A DNA stretch of 64,000 nt, taken from positions 1 through 64,000 of the forward strand of contig JBMNHO010000002.1 in NCBI GenBank assembly GCA_050950425.1, in the 5' to 3' direction. Position 1 is the first letter of the stretch. Each line of letters opens with the position of its first letter. This document shows positions 1-8,276 of this stretch, piece by piece. Origin of the DNA: RGIG529 sp050950425 (lineage in GTDB: Bacteria > Bacillota > Clostridia > Oscillospirales > Oscillospiraceae). The notes under the pieces are model-generated. The model was not told where the DNA came from. It searched no databases and was given only the letters and a program-made list of their open reading frames with translations. The translations under genes and the position numbers were made by a program.

Positions 1-50
1 ATCTGGGTTTTTGTTTGTTTTGTATCGTTACATAATAGAGACATGTTCAG

Positions 51-88
51 CAACAAACAGCACGGCCATGCGGCCGTGCTGTTTGTTG
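51..88. terminator. Perfect 17-bp hairpin, probable terminator
   Basis: Positions 51-67 and 72-88 are perfect reverse complements around a 4-base loop (atgc). The T-rich tract after the stem is short and interrupted on both sides, so orientation is unclear. It lies downstream of the leftward deacetylase gene and may end that transcript or one entering from the left. Confidence 0.55.
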
Positions 89-233
89 TTGTTGGGTGCT
101 GCATTCTGCTTCGTTTCCCACGTTCCGATGTTCCGCAAAGCCTGAACGGCAGGGGCGTTCCGAGCGTCCATATGTCGCCGCGACTCATTGCAGAATTTGA
201 AAGGAGGCCTTTTAAGCCGACGGAAACATGGTT

Positions 234-1139
234 CTATGCTTTGGGGGAAGGGGGAACAGCAACGTTCGGCGAGGCGGCGGGGGAGGTCGTTGCGGCGGAG
301 AACTGGCGGCCAGTATGATCGATGGTATAAGGAGCGTCAAAGATCAACTCGGAAATGGGCAGAAAGGAGTACCCCTTCTGTATTAAAATCTGAATGATCC
401 CATCCAAGGCCGCAGGGGTATGGAGCGCCGCATTATGAAACAAAACAATGGACCCCGGCCCAACGTGTTCCGTCACACGTTTTGTAATCTCAGAGGCTGA
501 AAGGTCCTTCCAATCCAGACTATCAACGTCCCACTGAACCGGCTCCATGCCGATGGAGCGAATGGCGGTGATGACATTGTCATCGTATTCTCCATAGGGA
601 GGTCGTATCAGCGTTGGGGTAACGCCGGTGACGGCTGCAACCTTCGCGTTGCAGGACTGGATATCAGAGATAATTTCCTCTTTGGACAGCTTCGTCATAT
701 GGGCGTGGGTGTCGGAATGGTTCATCACTTCATGTCCGGCATCGGAAAGCGCCTTGACAGACTCGGGGTATTTGTCCACCCATGCACCCACCACGAAAAA
801 GGTTGCCTTGATGTGATGTTTCCCCAAAATATCGATCAATTGCTGCGCATCTTCGTTGCCCCAAGCCGCGTCAAACGAGAGGGAACAGACCTTATATTCC
901 CGCTCAACAGAATAGATGGGAAGCTGGCGGGTGGTAGCGGATGCGCCCACGATAGCGGGATGGTTCACAATGGCAAACATAACGCAGGCGGCAGCGCAGC
1001 AGGCAATTGCCGTCAGCCAATTTCGTTTAAAAACAAAAATTTTAGAGCCATTTTTGGGGCGCTTCTTTCGTTTCGGTATGTTTGATCTTAGGTTTTGAAC
1101 CCATCGCTTCGGTGACAGATGAATGACAAAATGCCGCAT
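234..1139 (-). CDS. Polysaccharide deacetylase, PdaB-like (CE4 family)
   Basis: About 301 residues. A basic N-terminus is followed by one membrane segment (about residues 38-60) and a CE4 NodB-like domain facing outside. Motif 1 reads FDAAWG, where classical deacetylases have two aspartates, as in the PdaB subgroup involved in spore cortex or late sporulation. The metal histidines are in HSDTH, and RPPYGEY, the WDVDSLDW segment and LFHN supply the other CE4 motifs. The C-terminus is a Ser/Ala/Pro-rich tail. I chose ATG at 1139 because GGAGGGG lies about 10 bases upstream; the frame is open further upstream without signal. It follows the kdpE-like gene in the same direction. The sporulation role is inferred from the family. 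Confidence 0.85.
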   Translation of the reverse strand: MRHFVIHLSPKRWVQNLRSNIPKRKKRPKNGSKIFVFKRNWLTAIACCAAACVMFAIVNHPAIVGASATTRQLPIYSVEREYKVCSLSFDAAWGNEDAQQLIDILGKHHIKATFFVVGAWVDKYPESVKALSDAGHEVMNHSDTHAHMTKLSKEEIISDIQSCNAKVAAVTGVTPTLIRPPYGEYDDNVITAIRSIGMEPVQWDVDSLDWKDLSASEITKRVTEHVGPGSIVLFHNAALHTPAALDGIIQILIQKGYSFLPISELIFDAPYTIDHTGRQFSAATTSPAASPNVAVPPSPKA

Positions 1140-1263
1140 AACAATCAATCCCCTCCAGAAAAGATTCTGATTGCTAATACCATATGATCCAACATGCCCA
1201 TTTATGATTTTGCGAACAGTTTTGGTAGCAAACGAGGGGGAAATGATGCCGTTGTTTGGGTTC

Positions 1264-1320
1264 GCCGTTCTGCCCAAACGGCCTTGGCAAATGAAACAAA
1301 GCTTTGCAGAACGGCTTTCT
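1264..1320 (-). terminator. Possible terminator after the kdpE-like gene
   Basis: A 10-bp inverted repeat (gccgttctgc at 1266-1275, gcagaacggc at 1306-1315) with a 30-base loop lies just downstream of the response regulator gene. No strong T-tract follows, so this is tentative. Confidence 0.3.
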
Positions 1321-1358
1321 CTGCCGCAGTTTGAAGACGACAGAGCTCGCGTGCCGGT

Positions 1359-2057
1359 TTATTCATCTGCCAAGCGATATCCAACACCGATCTCCGTCAT
1401 AATATATCGTGGTTTGGACGGATTTTTTTCAATCTTTCGGCGCAGTCCCGCCATGAGCGTGCGAAGTGCCTGGGTATCGCTCCCATAGTTGAGGCCGTAA
1501 ATTTCTTTTAAAATATATTGCGTGGTCAACACTTTTCCCATATTGCGGAAAAACAGTGAAAGCAGGCTGTATTCCAAGGGCGTCAAATGGATTTCTTTGT
1601 TTTGCAAATAAGACAGGTGTTTTTCAAAATCCATTTTCAGCTCTCCCACTTGGTGGATGGATTGATCACGGGGGGTGCCCTGACGATGCAAATGCCGAAA
1701 GGCGACCCGGATGCGGGCGAGCAACTCCGTGGCGGAGAAGGGTTTTGTTAAATAATCGTCCGCTCCCATGTCCAAAGCAGCGGCCTTTTCTTTGTCCTGA
1801 TCTCGGGCAGACACAATAATAATGGGGATTTGGGACCACTCACGCACCTGCTTGATGATATCCATACCATCCATATCAGGCAGGCCGAGGTCAAGCAGCA
1901 TCAGGTCGAAGGGTTCTGAAACAAGGTGATTGAGCGCGGCTTCCCCCGTGCCCACGGCAACATAAGGAAAGCCGGCCAGTTTCAGGGAGTATCCAATGAA
2001 ATTCTGTATTTGCCTGTCGTCTTCCACAACAAGAATTTGTTCATGATAATGGTTCAT
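1359..2057 (-). CDS. KdpE-like OmpR-family response regulator
   Basis: 232 residues: receiver domain (about 1-120) with acidic pocket EDD, phospho-acceptor Asp in LLDLGLPDMDG, the SARD segment and the conserved Lys in YLTKPF, then an OmpR/PhoB winged helix (about 135-232, with LTPLEYSLL and GVGYRL). Closest in overall shape to KdpE. ATG at 2057 directly follows the stop of the kinase gene (TAAATG), so the two are translationally coupled. No kdpFABC is present. The divergent operon encodes a cation pump and two TrkA-type proteins, so it probably controls that pump in response to potassium or ionic stress; the target is inferred. Confidence 0.92.
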   Translation of the reverse strand: MNHYHEQILVVEDDRQIQNFIGYSLKLAGFPYVAVGTGEAALNHLVSEPFDLMLLDLGLPDMDGMDIIKQVREWSQIPIIIVSARDQDKEKAAALDMGADDYLTKPFSATELLARIRVAFRHLHRQGTPRDQSIHQVGELKMDFEKHLSYLQNKEIHLTPLEYSLLSLFFRNMGKVLTTQYILKEIYGLNYGSDTQALRTLMAGLRRKIEKNPSKPRYIMTEIGVGYRLADE

Positions 2058-3554
2058 TTAGTCCGCCTCCAACGGCAAGGTGAAAATAAATTCCGCGCCT
2101 TTTACGTCGGCACGGTTCCTGGCGGAGACGGTTCCGCCATGGGCTTTTATAATCGATTCGCAAATGGCAAGACCCAGCCCGATCCCCATCTTTGAATCGG
2201 CGTGTCGGGCGTATGAGGTGTAGAACATTTGAAATATATGAGGAAGGTCATAAGGGGCAATGCCACAGCCCGTGTCTTGCACAGAAAAGACAGCCTGGTG
2301 ACACTTGACATCCCGTACGACAGTTATCATAATTTCGCCGGGCGGGGTTGTATGTTTCACCGCATTGTCCATTAAATTGACCAGCACTTGGTTGATCAGC
2401 TTGGCGTCCATAGGCACCACGAGGAGTTCCTCCGGCGCGCGGGTTTCTATCGTATACTCCGGGTATCTGCGGGACATGTAGCCCACCGCGCTGCCCAGCA
2501 CTTCTTCTACGGCCTCCGGCTGCTTATGCAGAACGAGCTTTCCTCCTTGCAAACGTGTCAAACTCAGTACGTTTTCCACCAAAGAAAACAGCCAGAGGGC
2601 ATCTTTGTTAATGCCTTCTATCAACACATGCCGCGGGTCTTCCGGCTTTGTCATATCGGCCAGTATTTCTGTCGTTCCCAGAATTCCGGAAAGCGGTGTT
2701 CGCAGGTCATGGGAAATAGAGCGAAGCAAATTACCGCGATACCGTTCTTGCTCCGCTTCTTCCCTAGAACGGATTCTCTGCTGCGCGGATCGAAACCGGT
2801 CCATTGCAAGTCCGATGCTTTCGACCATGGAATGAAGCAGGCTGATTTGCGCTTCGCTGAGCGTCCGGGCCTGCTCCCTCGGGATTCTGATGAGGCCCAA
2901 AATCGCCTCTCTTCCACAAATGGGGAAATCGCAAAACGCCGGGCCGACATAGGTGCCGGCCCGCACGTGCCGGGTATGGCGCACAATGGCATCGAAATCT
3001 GATACATCTTTTCTGATCTGTTTCGCGGGAGAGAGCTGCTGAACAAAGAAACGTTCGGGCATTCCCTTTTCGTCAAAGCACAGACAGGCCGACCCCTCGC
3101 AGATCACCCTGCTGATCGTGTCCGTGGCGATTGCCGCAATGTCCCGCATGTCGGTTGCCCCTGTCAGAAGATTGGTAAGTGTGTACAGCGCTTTGGTTTC
3201 CGCTTCTTGTGTCTGCGCTTTGCGTTCGTTTGTTTTGGCGTAAGAGGCCAGAGAACTTGTGATAAACGCTGTAATCGTCATAATAATAAAAGTAATGATA
3301 TAATTTGGCGCATTGGTGGAGAAAGTAAAATAAGGCTCTGTAAACAGAAAGTTGAACAAAAACGCTGATGAAATGGAGGCGATAAATCCAAAAACATACC
3401 CGGGCGCGAGGACCGTCGCAGCTAAAACAGCCAGCAAATATACAATAGTGATGTTGGTTTCCGGGATATGCAGGTTGCGAAGCGCCAGCCCAATTCCAGA
3501 TGCGAGACTCAATGCTGCCGCAATGATTAAAATGCGCGTGAATATATATTTCAT
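2058..3554 (-). CDS. KdpD-type sensor histidine kinase lacking the N-terminal KdpD/Usp part
   Basis: About 498 residues. The N-terminus has four closely spaced membrane segments of the DUF4118 type (about residues 7-110), followed by a GAF-like region, a HisKA domain with ISHDLRTPLSG, and an ATPase domain with N-box NQVLVNLMDNAVKH, G1 DTGCGIAP and G2 GIGLGLAI. The long cytoplasmic KdpD and universal-stress domains of E. coli KdpD are missing, as in many short Firmicutes versions. I chose ATG at 3554: the protein begins there with its first membrane helix and a modest GGCGGGTG site lies upstream. It forms a two-gene operon with the regulator at 1359-2057. Confidence 0.9.
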   Translation of the reverse strand: MKYIFTRILIIAAALSLASGIGLALRNLHIPETNITIVYLLAVLAATVLAPGYVFGFIASISSAFLFNFLFTEPYFTFSTNAPNYIITFIIMTITAFITSSLASYAKTNERKAQTQEAETKALYTLTNLLTGATDMRDIAAIATDTISRVICEGSACLCFDEKGMPERFFVQQLSPAKQIRKDVSDFDAIVRHTRHVRAGTYVGPAFCDFPICGREAILGLIRIPREQARTLSEAQISLLHSMVESIGLAMDRFRSAQQRIRSREEAEQERYRGNLLRSISHDLRTPLSGILGTTEILADMTKPEDPRHVLIEGINKDALWLFSLVENVLSLTRLQGGKLVLHKQPEAVEEVLGSAVGYMSRRYPEYTIETRAPEELLVVPMDAKLINQVLVNLMDNAVKHTTPPGEIMITVVRDVKCHQAVFSVQDTGCGIAPYDLPHIFQMFYTSYARHADSKMGIGLGLAICESIIKAHGGTVSARNRADVKGAEFIFTLPLEAD

Positions 3555-3584
3555 TTTTTGTTTGCACCCGCCAGTTTTGTTTTT

Positions 3585-3613
3585 ATTATACGTCCAGACA
3601 GTGCGATATACAA
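3585..3613 (-). promoter_or_regulatory. Sigma-A promoter for the kdpD/kdpE-like operon
   Basis: On the minus strand: -35 TTGTAT (3608-3613), 17-bp spacer, -10 TATAAT (3585-3590), placing the start near 3578, about 24 bases before the kinase ATG. Confidence 0.7.
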
Positions 3614-3708
3614 TAGATACAGCACGAAAATGTAAGGATTTCGGTTGCAATTTGATGCAAAAAGAAGAAACGGTTTCCCTCACAGAATTCTCACACAGAA
3701 CGTGTGAC

Positions 3709-3730
3709 GCTCACGCCATGCTCACGCCAT
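3709..3730. repeat. Tandem 11-bp direct repeat in the divergent control region
   Basis: gctcacgccat occurs twice head to tail (3709-3719, 3720-3730) between the divergent kinase and ATPase genes. Tandem half-sites one helical turn apart are what OmpR-family regulators usually bind, so this is a candidate operator. The 333-base interval 3555-3887 holds no other gene. Confidence 0.4.
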
Positions 3731-3887
3731 GTTCGCTAAAATTGGAGGACAGAACCCATATGTATTTTGACCTGTGTCATGCTTCCGAAAGGGAAAGGGG
3801 GTGCTCTATGTTTCATACGTTAACCGGGGCATGCCGTCGGATGATAAACACTCCCCTTGAAAGGTCTGCAGGAGGGAGCGAAAGAGA

Positions 3888-6749
3888 GTGAGCATTGCGA
3901 CTATGGATGAAAAAAACACATTACCGCCCAAAGAAGAAATATTAAAAACAATACACAAGCTTTCACCGGAAGGTGTTTATGGCGCCTTAAAAACCGAGAC
4001 AAGCGGCCTGTCTGATCAAGAGGCGGCGGCACGACTGAACGCGTATGGGAAAAACCTGTTGCAGGAAAAGCAGGGAACGCCCCTCATCTGGAAATTTTTT
4101 TCTAATTTTACCCACCTGATGGCGATTTTATTGTGGGCGGCCGGGATCATTGCGTTGATTGCACAAATTCCAGAGCTTGCCATTGCCATCTGGATGGTCA
4201 ATATCATCAACGGAGCCTTCAGCTTTTGGCAGGAATTTCGCGCCGGGAAGGCAACAGAGGCGCTGAAGCAGATGCTCCCGGATCACGCCCGTGTGCTGCG
4301 GGACGGAAGTGAGCGGCAGATTCTGGCGGAGGAGTTGATCCCCGGGGATGTGATTCTCCTATCGGAAGGAGACCGTATTTCCGCCGACGCACGGTTGGTC
4401 AACGACAACGACCTGCGTATCAATCAATCGACCTTGACGGGCGAATCGCACCCGGTTCACAAGACAAAAGACAGCATACTGCGGGACGATTTAACACGTG
4501 CGGAGCAGCCCAACATGGTATTTGCCGGAACAACGGTGGCGGCCGGAACGGGGCGGGCCGTCGTCTATGCCACCGGCATGTCCACAGAGTTCGGAAAGAT
4601 TGCAAACTTGACCCAAAGCCTCCAGGAAGAGAGCAGTCCGCTGCAAAAAGAAATGGGGAAAGTGACGAAGAAGGTGTCCGCCATTGCAGTCAGCATCGGC
4701 GTCGTGTTTTTCTTCCTGGCCATTTTTCTGGCTAAGACAGAGCCGGTTGCCGCCTTTATCTTTGCCCTTGGCATGATGGTTGCGTTCATTCCGGAAGGGC
4801 TGCTGCCTACGGTTACGCTGTCTTTGGCCATGGGCGTGCAGCGCATGGCAAAACGAAATGCGTTGATCAAGCGGCTTTCCGCTGTGGAAACATTGGGATG
4901 TACCACGGTGATCTGTACAGATAAAACCGGTACGCTGACCCAAAACGAAATGACGGTAAGCGGTCTTTTTGTGAACGGACAGCATTTGGAAGTGACCGGG
5001 GTCGGGTATGATGCAACCAACGGAGGCATCATGATGGACGGCAAAGAAGTCCCGCGCGGCCAAGAATCGGTCAGAGAGCTTTTCGCTGCCGCCAGTTTGT
5101 GCTGCAATGCCCGCTTGCTGAAGCCCAATGAGGAATCCAGCCGCTTTACCGTCCTGGGAGACCCCACAGAAGCCGCCCTCATAGTATTGGCCGAAAAATA
5201 TGGCTTAACCCTGGAGGCAATGCAAGCTGAGATCCCGCGCTTGCGGGAACTTCCCTTCGATTCAGGGCGCAAGCGCATGAGCACGATCCATCAGGTGCAT
5301 GGCGGGCGCCTTGTATATGTGAAGGGGGCGCCCAAAGAAGTGCTTTCCCTTTGCACACAGCAGAAAACCAATGGCGAGATCCGTGCCATGAGTGAGCAGG
5401 ACCGAGCCGACGTTATGTCTGTCAACGATGGATATGCAAGAAACGGGCTGCGGGTTTTGGCAGTTGCAATGCGGAACATTTCCCCAAGCGACAACCTCCC
5501 TTCCAGCTTGGGGGCATATACACCGGAACTCATCGAGCAAGACCTTACGTTTTTGGGGCTGATCGCCATGGTCGACCCCCCACGGCCGGAGGTGGCCGAG
5601 GCGGTGGAAAAATGTCACCATGCAGGCATTCGGATCATCATGATCACAGGGGACTACGGCCTGACGGCAGAGAGCATTGCGCGGCGCATTGGGGTCGTGC
5701 AAGGAGACCATCCCCGGATTGTTACGGGGATTGAACTAGAGCACATGCCGGAGGAGGAGCTGAAGCGGATCCTTTCAGATGAAGTGATCTTCGCCCGTGT
5801 GGCACCGGAACAAAAGCTGCAGGTGGTCAGCGCGTTGCAGGACATGAAGCAAATTGTGGCGGTCACAGGAGACGGCGTCAACGACTCTCCCGCGTTGAAG
5901 AAGGCAGATATCGGCGTTGCCATGGGAATCTCCGGGACAGATGTTGCCAAGGAAGCAGCCGACATGATCTTGACAGACGATAATTTCGCATCCATTGTCA
6001 ACGCCATTGAAGAAGGGCGCGCGGTGTACAACAACATCCGAAAGTTTGTGCTGTATATTTTCAACAGCAATATGGCGGCTGCCGTTCCCATGGTGCTTTA
6101 TCTTTTCTCTCGTGGCGCCATTCCGCTGCCCCTCACAATCATGCAGGTGCTGGCCATAGATTTGGGTACCGACATGGTTCCTGCCATGGGGCTGGGCGTG
6201 GAGAGGCCCGAAGCGGGGATCATGTATGCTCCGCCCCGTTCACAAACAGAATCTCTTTTGAGCCGGTCTTTGGTGCTGAAAGCCTTTTGCTGGTATGGTA
6301 TACTGGAAGCAGCCTTTGGCATTGCGGCATATTTCTTCTTCAACCATTTAAACGGATGGCCGCAAATTCCCTTGGCCGCGTCCGGAACCGTTTACCAAAT
6401 GGCGACTGCAATGACCTTTGCCGCCATTGTGCTGGCACAAGTGGGAGCAGTCTTTGGCTGCCGCACAGAGAAGCTGTCTGTGTTCAAAGTCGGGCTGCTC
6501 AGGAACAAAATGATTTTAATTGGAATCGCGGTGGAAATTACCCTGTTGGTATTGCTGATCGGCATACCCGTACCATTTTTGCACAACTTGTTTCATACCG
6601 CACCATTGGGATGGCGAGAGACGGCGTTTTTGATCGTGATCCCTCCCATGATGCTGTGCTTAGATGAAGTGCGCAAATGGCTTCTCCGCAGCTGGGACAA
6701 GGCGAAAACAAGTAAAAATAATCATCGAGAGGATGGAGATTTGGCATGA
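3888..6749 (+). CDS. P2C-type cation-pumping P-type ATPase (Na+,K+-ATPase-like)
   Basis: 953 residues with the full P2 layout: N-terminal cation domain, actuator motif TLTGES, phosphorylation site DKTGTLTQN, KGAPK in the nucleotide domain, MITGDYGLTAES, TGDGVNDSPALKKAD and a C-terminal block of four membrane helices. M4 reads PEGLLPTVTLSLA and M6 reads IDLGTDMVPA, close to the animal Na+,K+/H+,K+-ATPase forms and unlike SERCA. In M5 the segment YIFNSNMAAAVP has Ala where the animal alpha subunit has Glu779. The start is GTG with AGGAGGG 11 bases upstream; ATG at 3903 is an alternative. The stop overlaps the next gene (ATGA). Expected to move K+ and/or Na+ across the membrane; direction and ion are not shown. 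Confidence 0.9.
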   Translation: MSIATMDEKNTLPPKEEILKTIHKLSPEGVYGALKTETSGLSDQEAAARLNAYGKNLLQEKQGTPLIWKFFSNFTHLMAILLWAAGIIALIAQIPELAIAIWMVNIINGAFSFWQEFRAGKATEALKQMLPDHARVLRDGSERQILAEELIPGDVILLSEGDRISADARLVNDNDLRINQSTLTGESHPVHKTKDSILRDDLTRAEQPNMVFAGTTVAAGTGRAVVYATGMSTEFGKIANLTQSLQEESSPLQKEMGKVTKKVSAIAVSIGVVFFFLAIFLAKTEPVAAFIFALGMMVAFIPEGLLPTVTLSLAMGVQRMAKRNALIKRLSAVETLGCTTVICTDKTGTLTQNEMTVSGLFVNGQHLEVTGVGYDATNGGIMMDGKEVPRGQESVRELFAAASLCCNARLLKPNEESSRFTVLGDPTEAALIVLAEKYGLTLEAMQAEIPRLRELPFDSGRKRMSTIHQVHGGRLVYVKGAPKEVLSLCTQQKTNGEIRAMSEQDRADVMSVNDGYARNGLRVLAVAMRNISPSDNLPSSLGAYTPELIEQDLTFLGLIAMVDPPRPEVAEAVEKCHHAGIRIIMITGDYGLTAESIARRIGVVQGDHPRIVTGIELEHMPEEELKRILSDEVIFARVAPEQKLQVVSALQDMKQIVAVTGDGVNDSPALKKADIGVAMGISGTDVAKEAADMILTDDNFASIVNAIEEGRAVYNNIRKFVLYIFNSNMAAAVPMVLYLFSRGAIPLPLTIMQVLAIDLGTDMVPAMGLGVERPEAGIMYAPPRSQTESLLSRSLVLKAFCWYGILEAAFGIAAYFFFNHLNGWPQIPLAASGTVYQMATAMTFAAIVLAQVGAVFGCRTEKLSVFKVGLLRNKMILIGIAVEITLLVLLIGIPVPFLHNLFHTAPLGWRETAFLIVIPPMMLCLDEVRKWLLRSWDKAKTSKNNHREDGDLA

Positions 6750-7411
6750 AGATTATCATTGTTGGCTGCGGCAGGAATGGCGCGGGGCTTGCACAGCTGC
6801 TCAGCAAGGCCGGACATACCATTACCGTCATTGATTCAAACGCATCGGCGTTTTCTCAGCTGGGAGAGCAGTTTAAAGGCCGGACGATTGAGGGAGTTGG
6901 GTTCGACAAGGACATTTTGACAAAAGCGGGGGTTGACAAGACGGATGCGCTGGCAGCGTTTACGTCAAGCGATGAGTCAAACGCCGTCATCGCAAGAATT
7001 GCACGTGAGATTTATCATGTACCGAAGGTTGTGGCAAGGCTGTATGACCGTGAAAAAGCTGAAATATACAAACAGCTGGGGATACAGACCCTTTCCTCGA
7101 CGACCTGGGGCATCAAAAGAGCGGCCGATCTTCTCACATACACACCGCTGGACGCAGTGTTCAGCTTTGGAAGCGGAGATGTGGAGTTGGTCAGAATCGA
7201 GGTACCGTCTTTGGTTGCCGGGCGAAAGGTAAACGACCTCACTGTGCTGGGGGACATTCATGTCGTGGCGATTGAACGTGACAATAAGACCATATTGCCC
7301 ATGAGCGGGACGGTTTTCCAGCGGCGTGATATCTTATATATCGCCACGGCAGTTTCTTCCGGCGGACAGCTAAAGAAGCTGTTGGGGCTTGGCAGCGGAA
7401 AGGTGATGTGA
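6746..7411 (+). CDS. TrkA/KtrA-type nucleotide-binding regulatory protein 1
   Basis: 221 residues: a TrkA_N (RCK) Rossmann domain starting with VGCGRNGAGLA and an acidic end of strand 2 (VIDSN), then a TrkA_C domain (about 140-215). Such proteins bind NAD(H)/ATP-type ligands and gate Trk/Ktr K+ transporters from the cytoplasm. The start codon overlaps the ATPase stop, so it is coupled to the pump. No TrkH/KtrB membrane subunit lies in the window, so it either acts on one encoded elsewhere or on the pump; I cannot tell which. Confidence 0.9.
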   Translation: MKIIIVGCGRNGAGLAQLLSKAGHTITVIDSNASAFSQLGEQFKGRTIEGVGFDKDILTKAGVDKTDALAAFTSSDESNAVIARIAREIYHVPKVVARLYDREKAEIYKQLGIQTLSSTTWGIKRAADLLTYTPLDAVFSFGSGDVELVRIEVPSLVAGRKVNDLTVLGDIHVVAIERDNKTILPMSGTVFQRRDILYIATAVSSGGQLKKLLGLGSGKVM

Positions 7412-7415
7412 AGAA

Positions 7416-8087
7416 ATGAAAGTGATGATTGTGGGAGGCGGCCAAGTAGGCGGCTATTTGGCGTCTCTGTTGGTCGAGCGGGGGCATGAGCTTCAAATCA
7501 TTGAAGAACAAGAAACACGCATTGGGGCACTGAAACAATGTTTGCCCCATCATATGATCATTCACGGCAGCGGAACGGATCCCGAGGTGCTGAAACATGC
7601 AAACATCCAGCATACAGATGTGCTTGCGGCCGTGACCGGCTCCGACGAGACCAATTTAGTGGTCGCAACGTTGGCCCGTTTGGAATACGGGGTGCCCCGT
7701 GTCATCGGACGTGTGAACAATCCCAAAAACGCATGGCTGTTTACGCCGGTCATGGGGGTTGACGCCGCACTCAATCAGGCAGATCTCATCGCCCGTCTCG
7801 TGGCAGAGGAAATGTCCATGGGGGATATGATGACGCTTCTGAAGCTGCACGGCGGGAAGTATTCCCTGGTTGAACGTATGGTGGACCCCGCATCGTCTAT
7901 GGTTGGCAAAGCCTTGCGTGACATTCAGCTGCCGGCGGAATGTGTTTTGGTTGCTGTTATCCGCAACTCGGGTCTTTTGATTCCCAGAGGGAATACAGTG
8001 CTTATGGCGGGTGATAAGGCTGTGGCCATTACACATACGGATCATTTGCAAAGGCTAGATGATATGTTTGGCGCACAATATCATTGA
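7416..8087 (+). CDS. TrkA/KtrA-type nucleotide-binding regulatory protein 2
   Basis: 223 residues, same architecture as the preceding gene (VGGGQVGGYLA at the N-terminus; C-terminal TrkA_C), but diverged from it. It begins four bases after the first TrkA gene. Two single-domain paralogues side by side recall the two halves of E. coli TrkA split into separate proteins, which could form a hetero-oligomeric ring. It is the last gene of the pump operon and is followed by a terminator at 8189-8228. Confidence 0.9.
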   Translation: MKVMIVGGGQVGGYLASLLVERGHELQIIEEQETRIGALKQCLPHHMIIHGSGTDPEVLKHANIQHTDVLAAVTGSDETNLVVATLARLEYGVPRVIGRVNNPKNAWLFTPVMGVDAALNQADLIARLVAEEMSMGDMMTLLKLHGGKYSLVERMVDPASSMVGKALRDIQLPAECVLVAVIRNSGLLIPRGNTVLMAGDKAVAITHTDHLQRLDDMFGAQYH

Positions 8088-8186
8088 AGATGAACAACGC
8101 TCCGCCGCATTCATCGGCTTGTCGGAAACGAGTGCCGACCCCGGCGGATTACCCCGCATGTCATTGCCGCACAAAATGGAGGCGTT

Positions 8187-8230
8187 AAAAAGGCGGAGGA
8201 TATGGCTAACGCCATATCCTCCGCCTTTCA
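8187..8230. terminator. Bidirectional terminator between trkA-like and lepA genes
   Basis: An 18-bp perfect stem (8189-8206 and 8211-8228) with a 4-base loop between convergent genes. Read leftward it is followed by a T-run, so it serves lepA best and may also stop the pump operon. Confidence 0.85.
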
Positions 8231-8276
8231 TAGCGAGAGCAGAGAAGAGATGCTAAGTTCCAGCAAAAAAGAGGGG

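Noticed and set aside
1359..3554. Classical Kdp system
   Set aside because: The kinase lacks the KdpD N-terminal domains and no kdpF, A, B or C gene is next to it.
8059..8256. 65-codon frame after the second TrkA gene
   Set aside because: It runs through the terminator hairpin and has no ribosome site.
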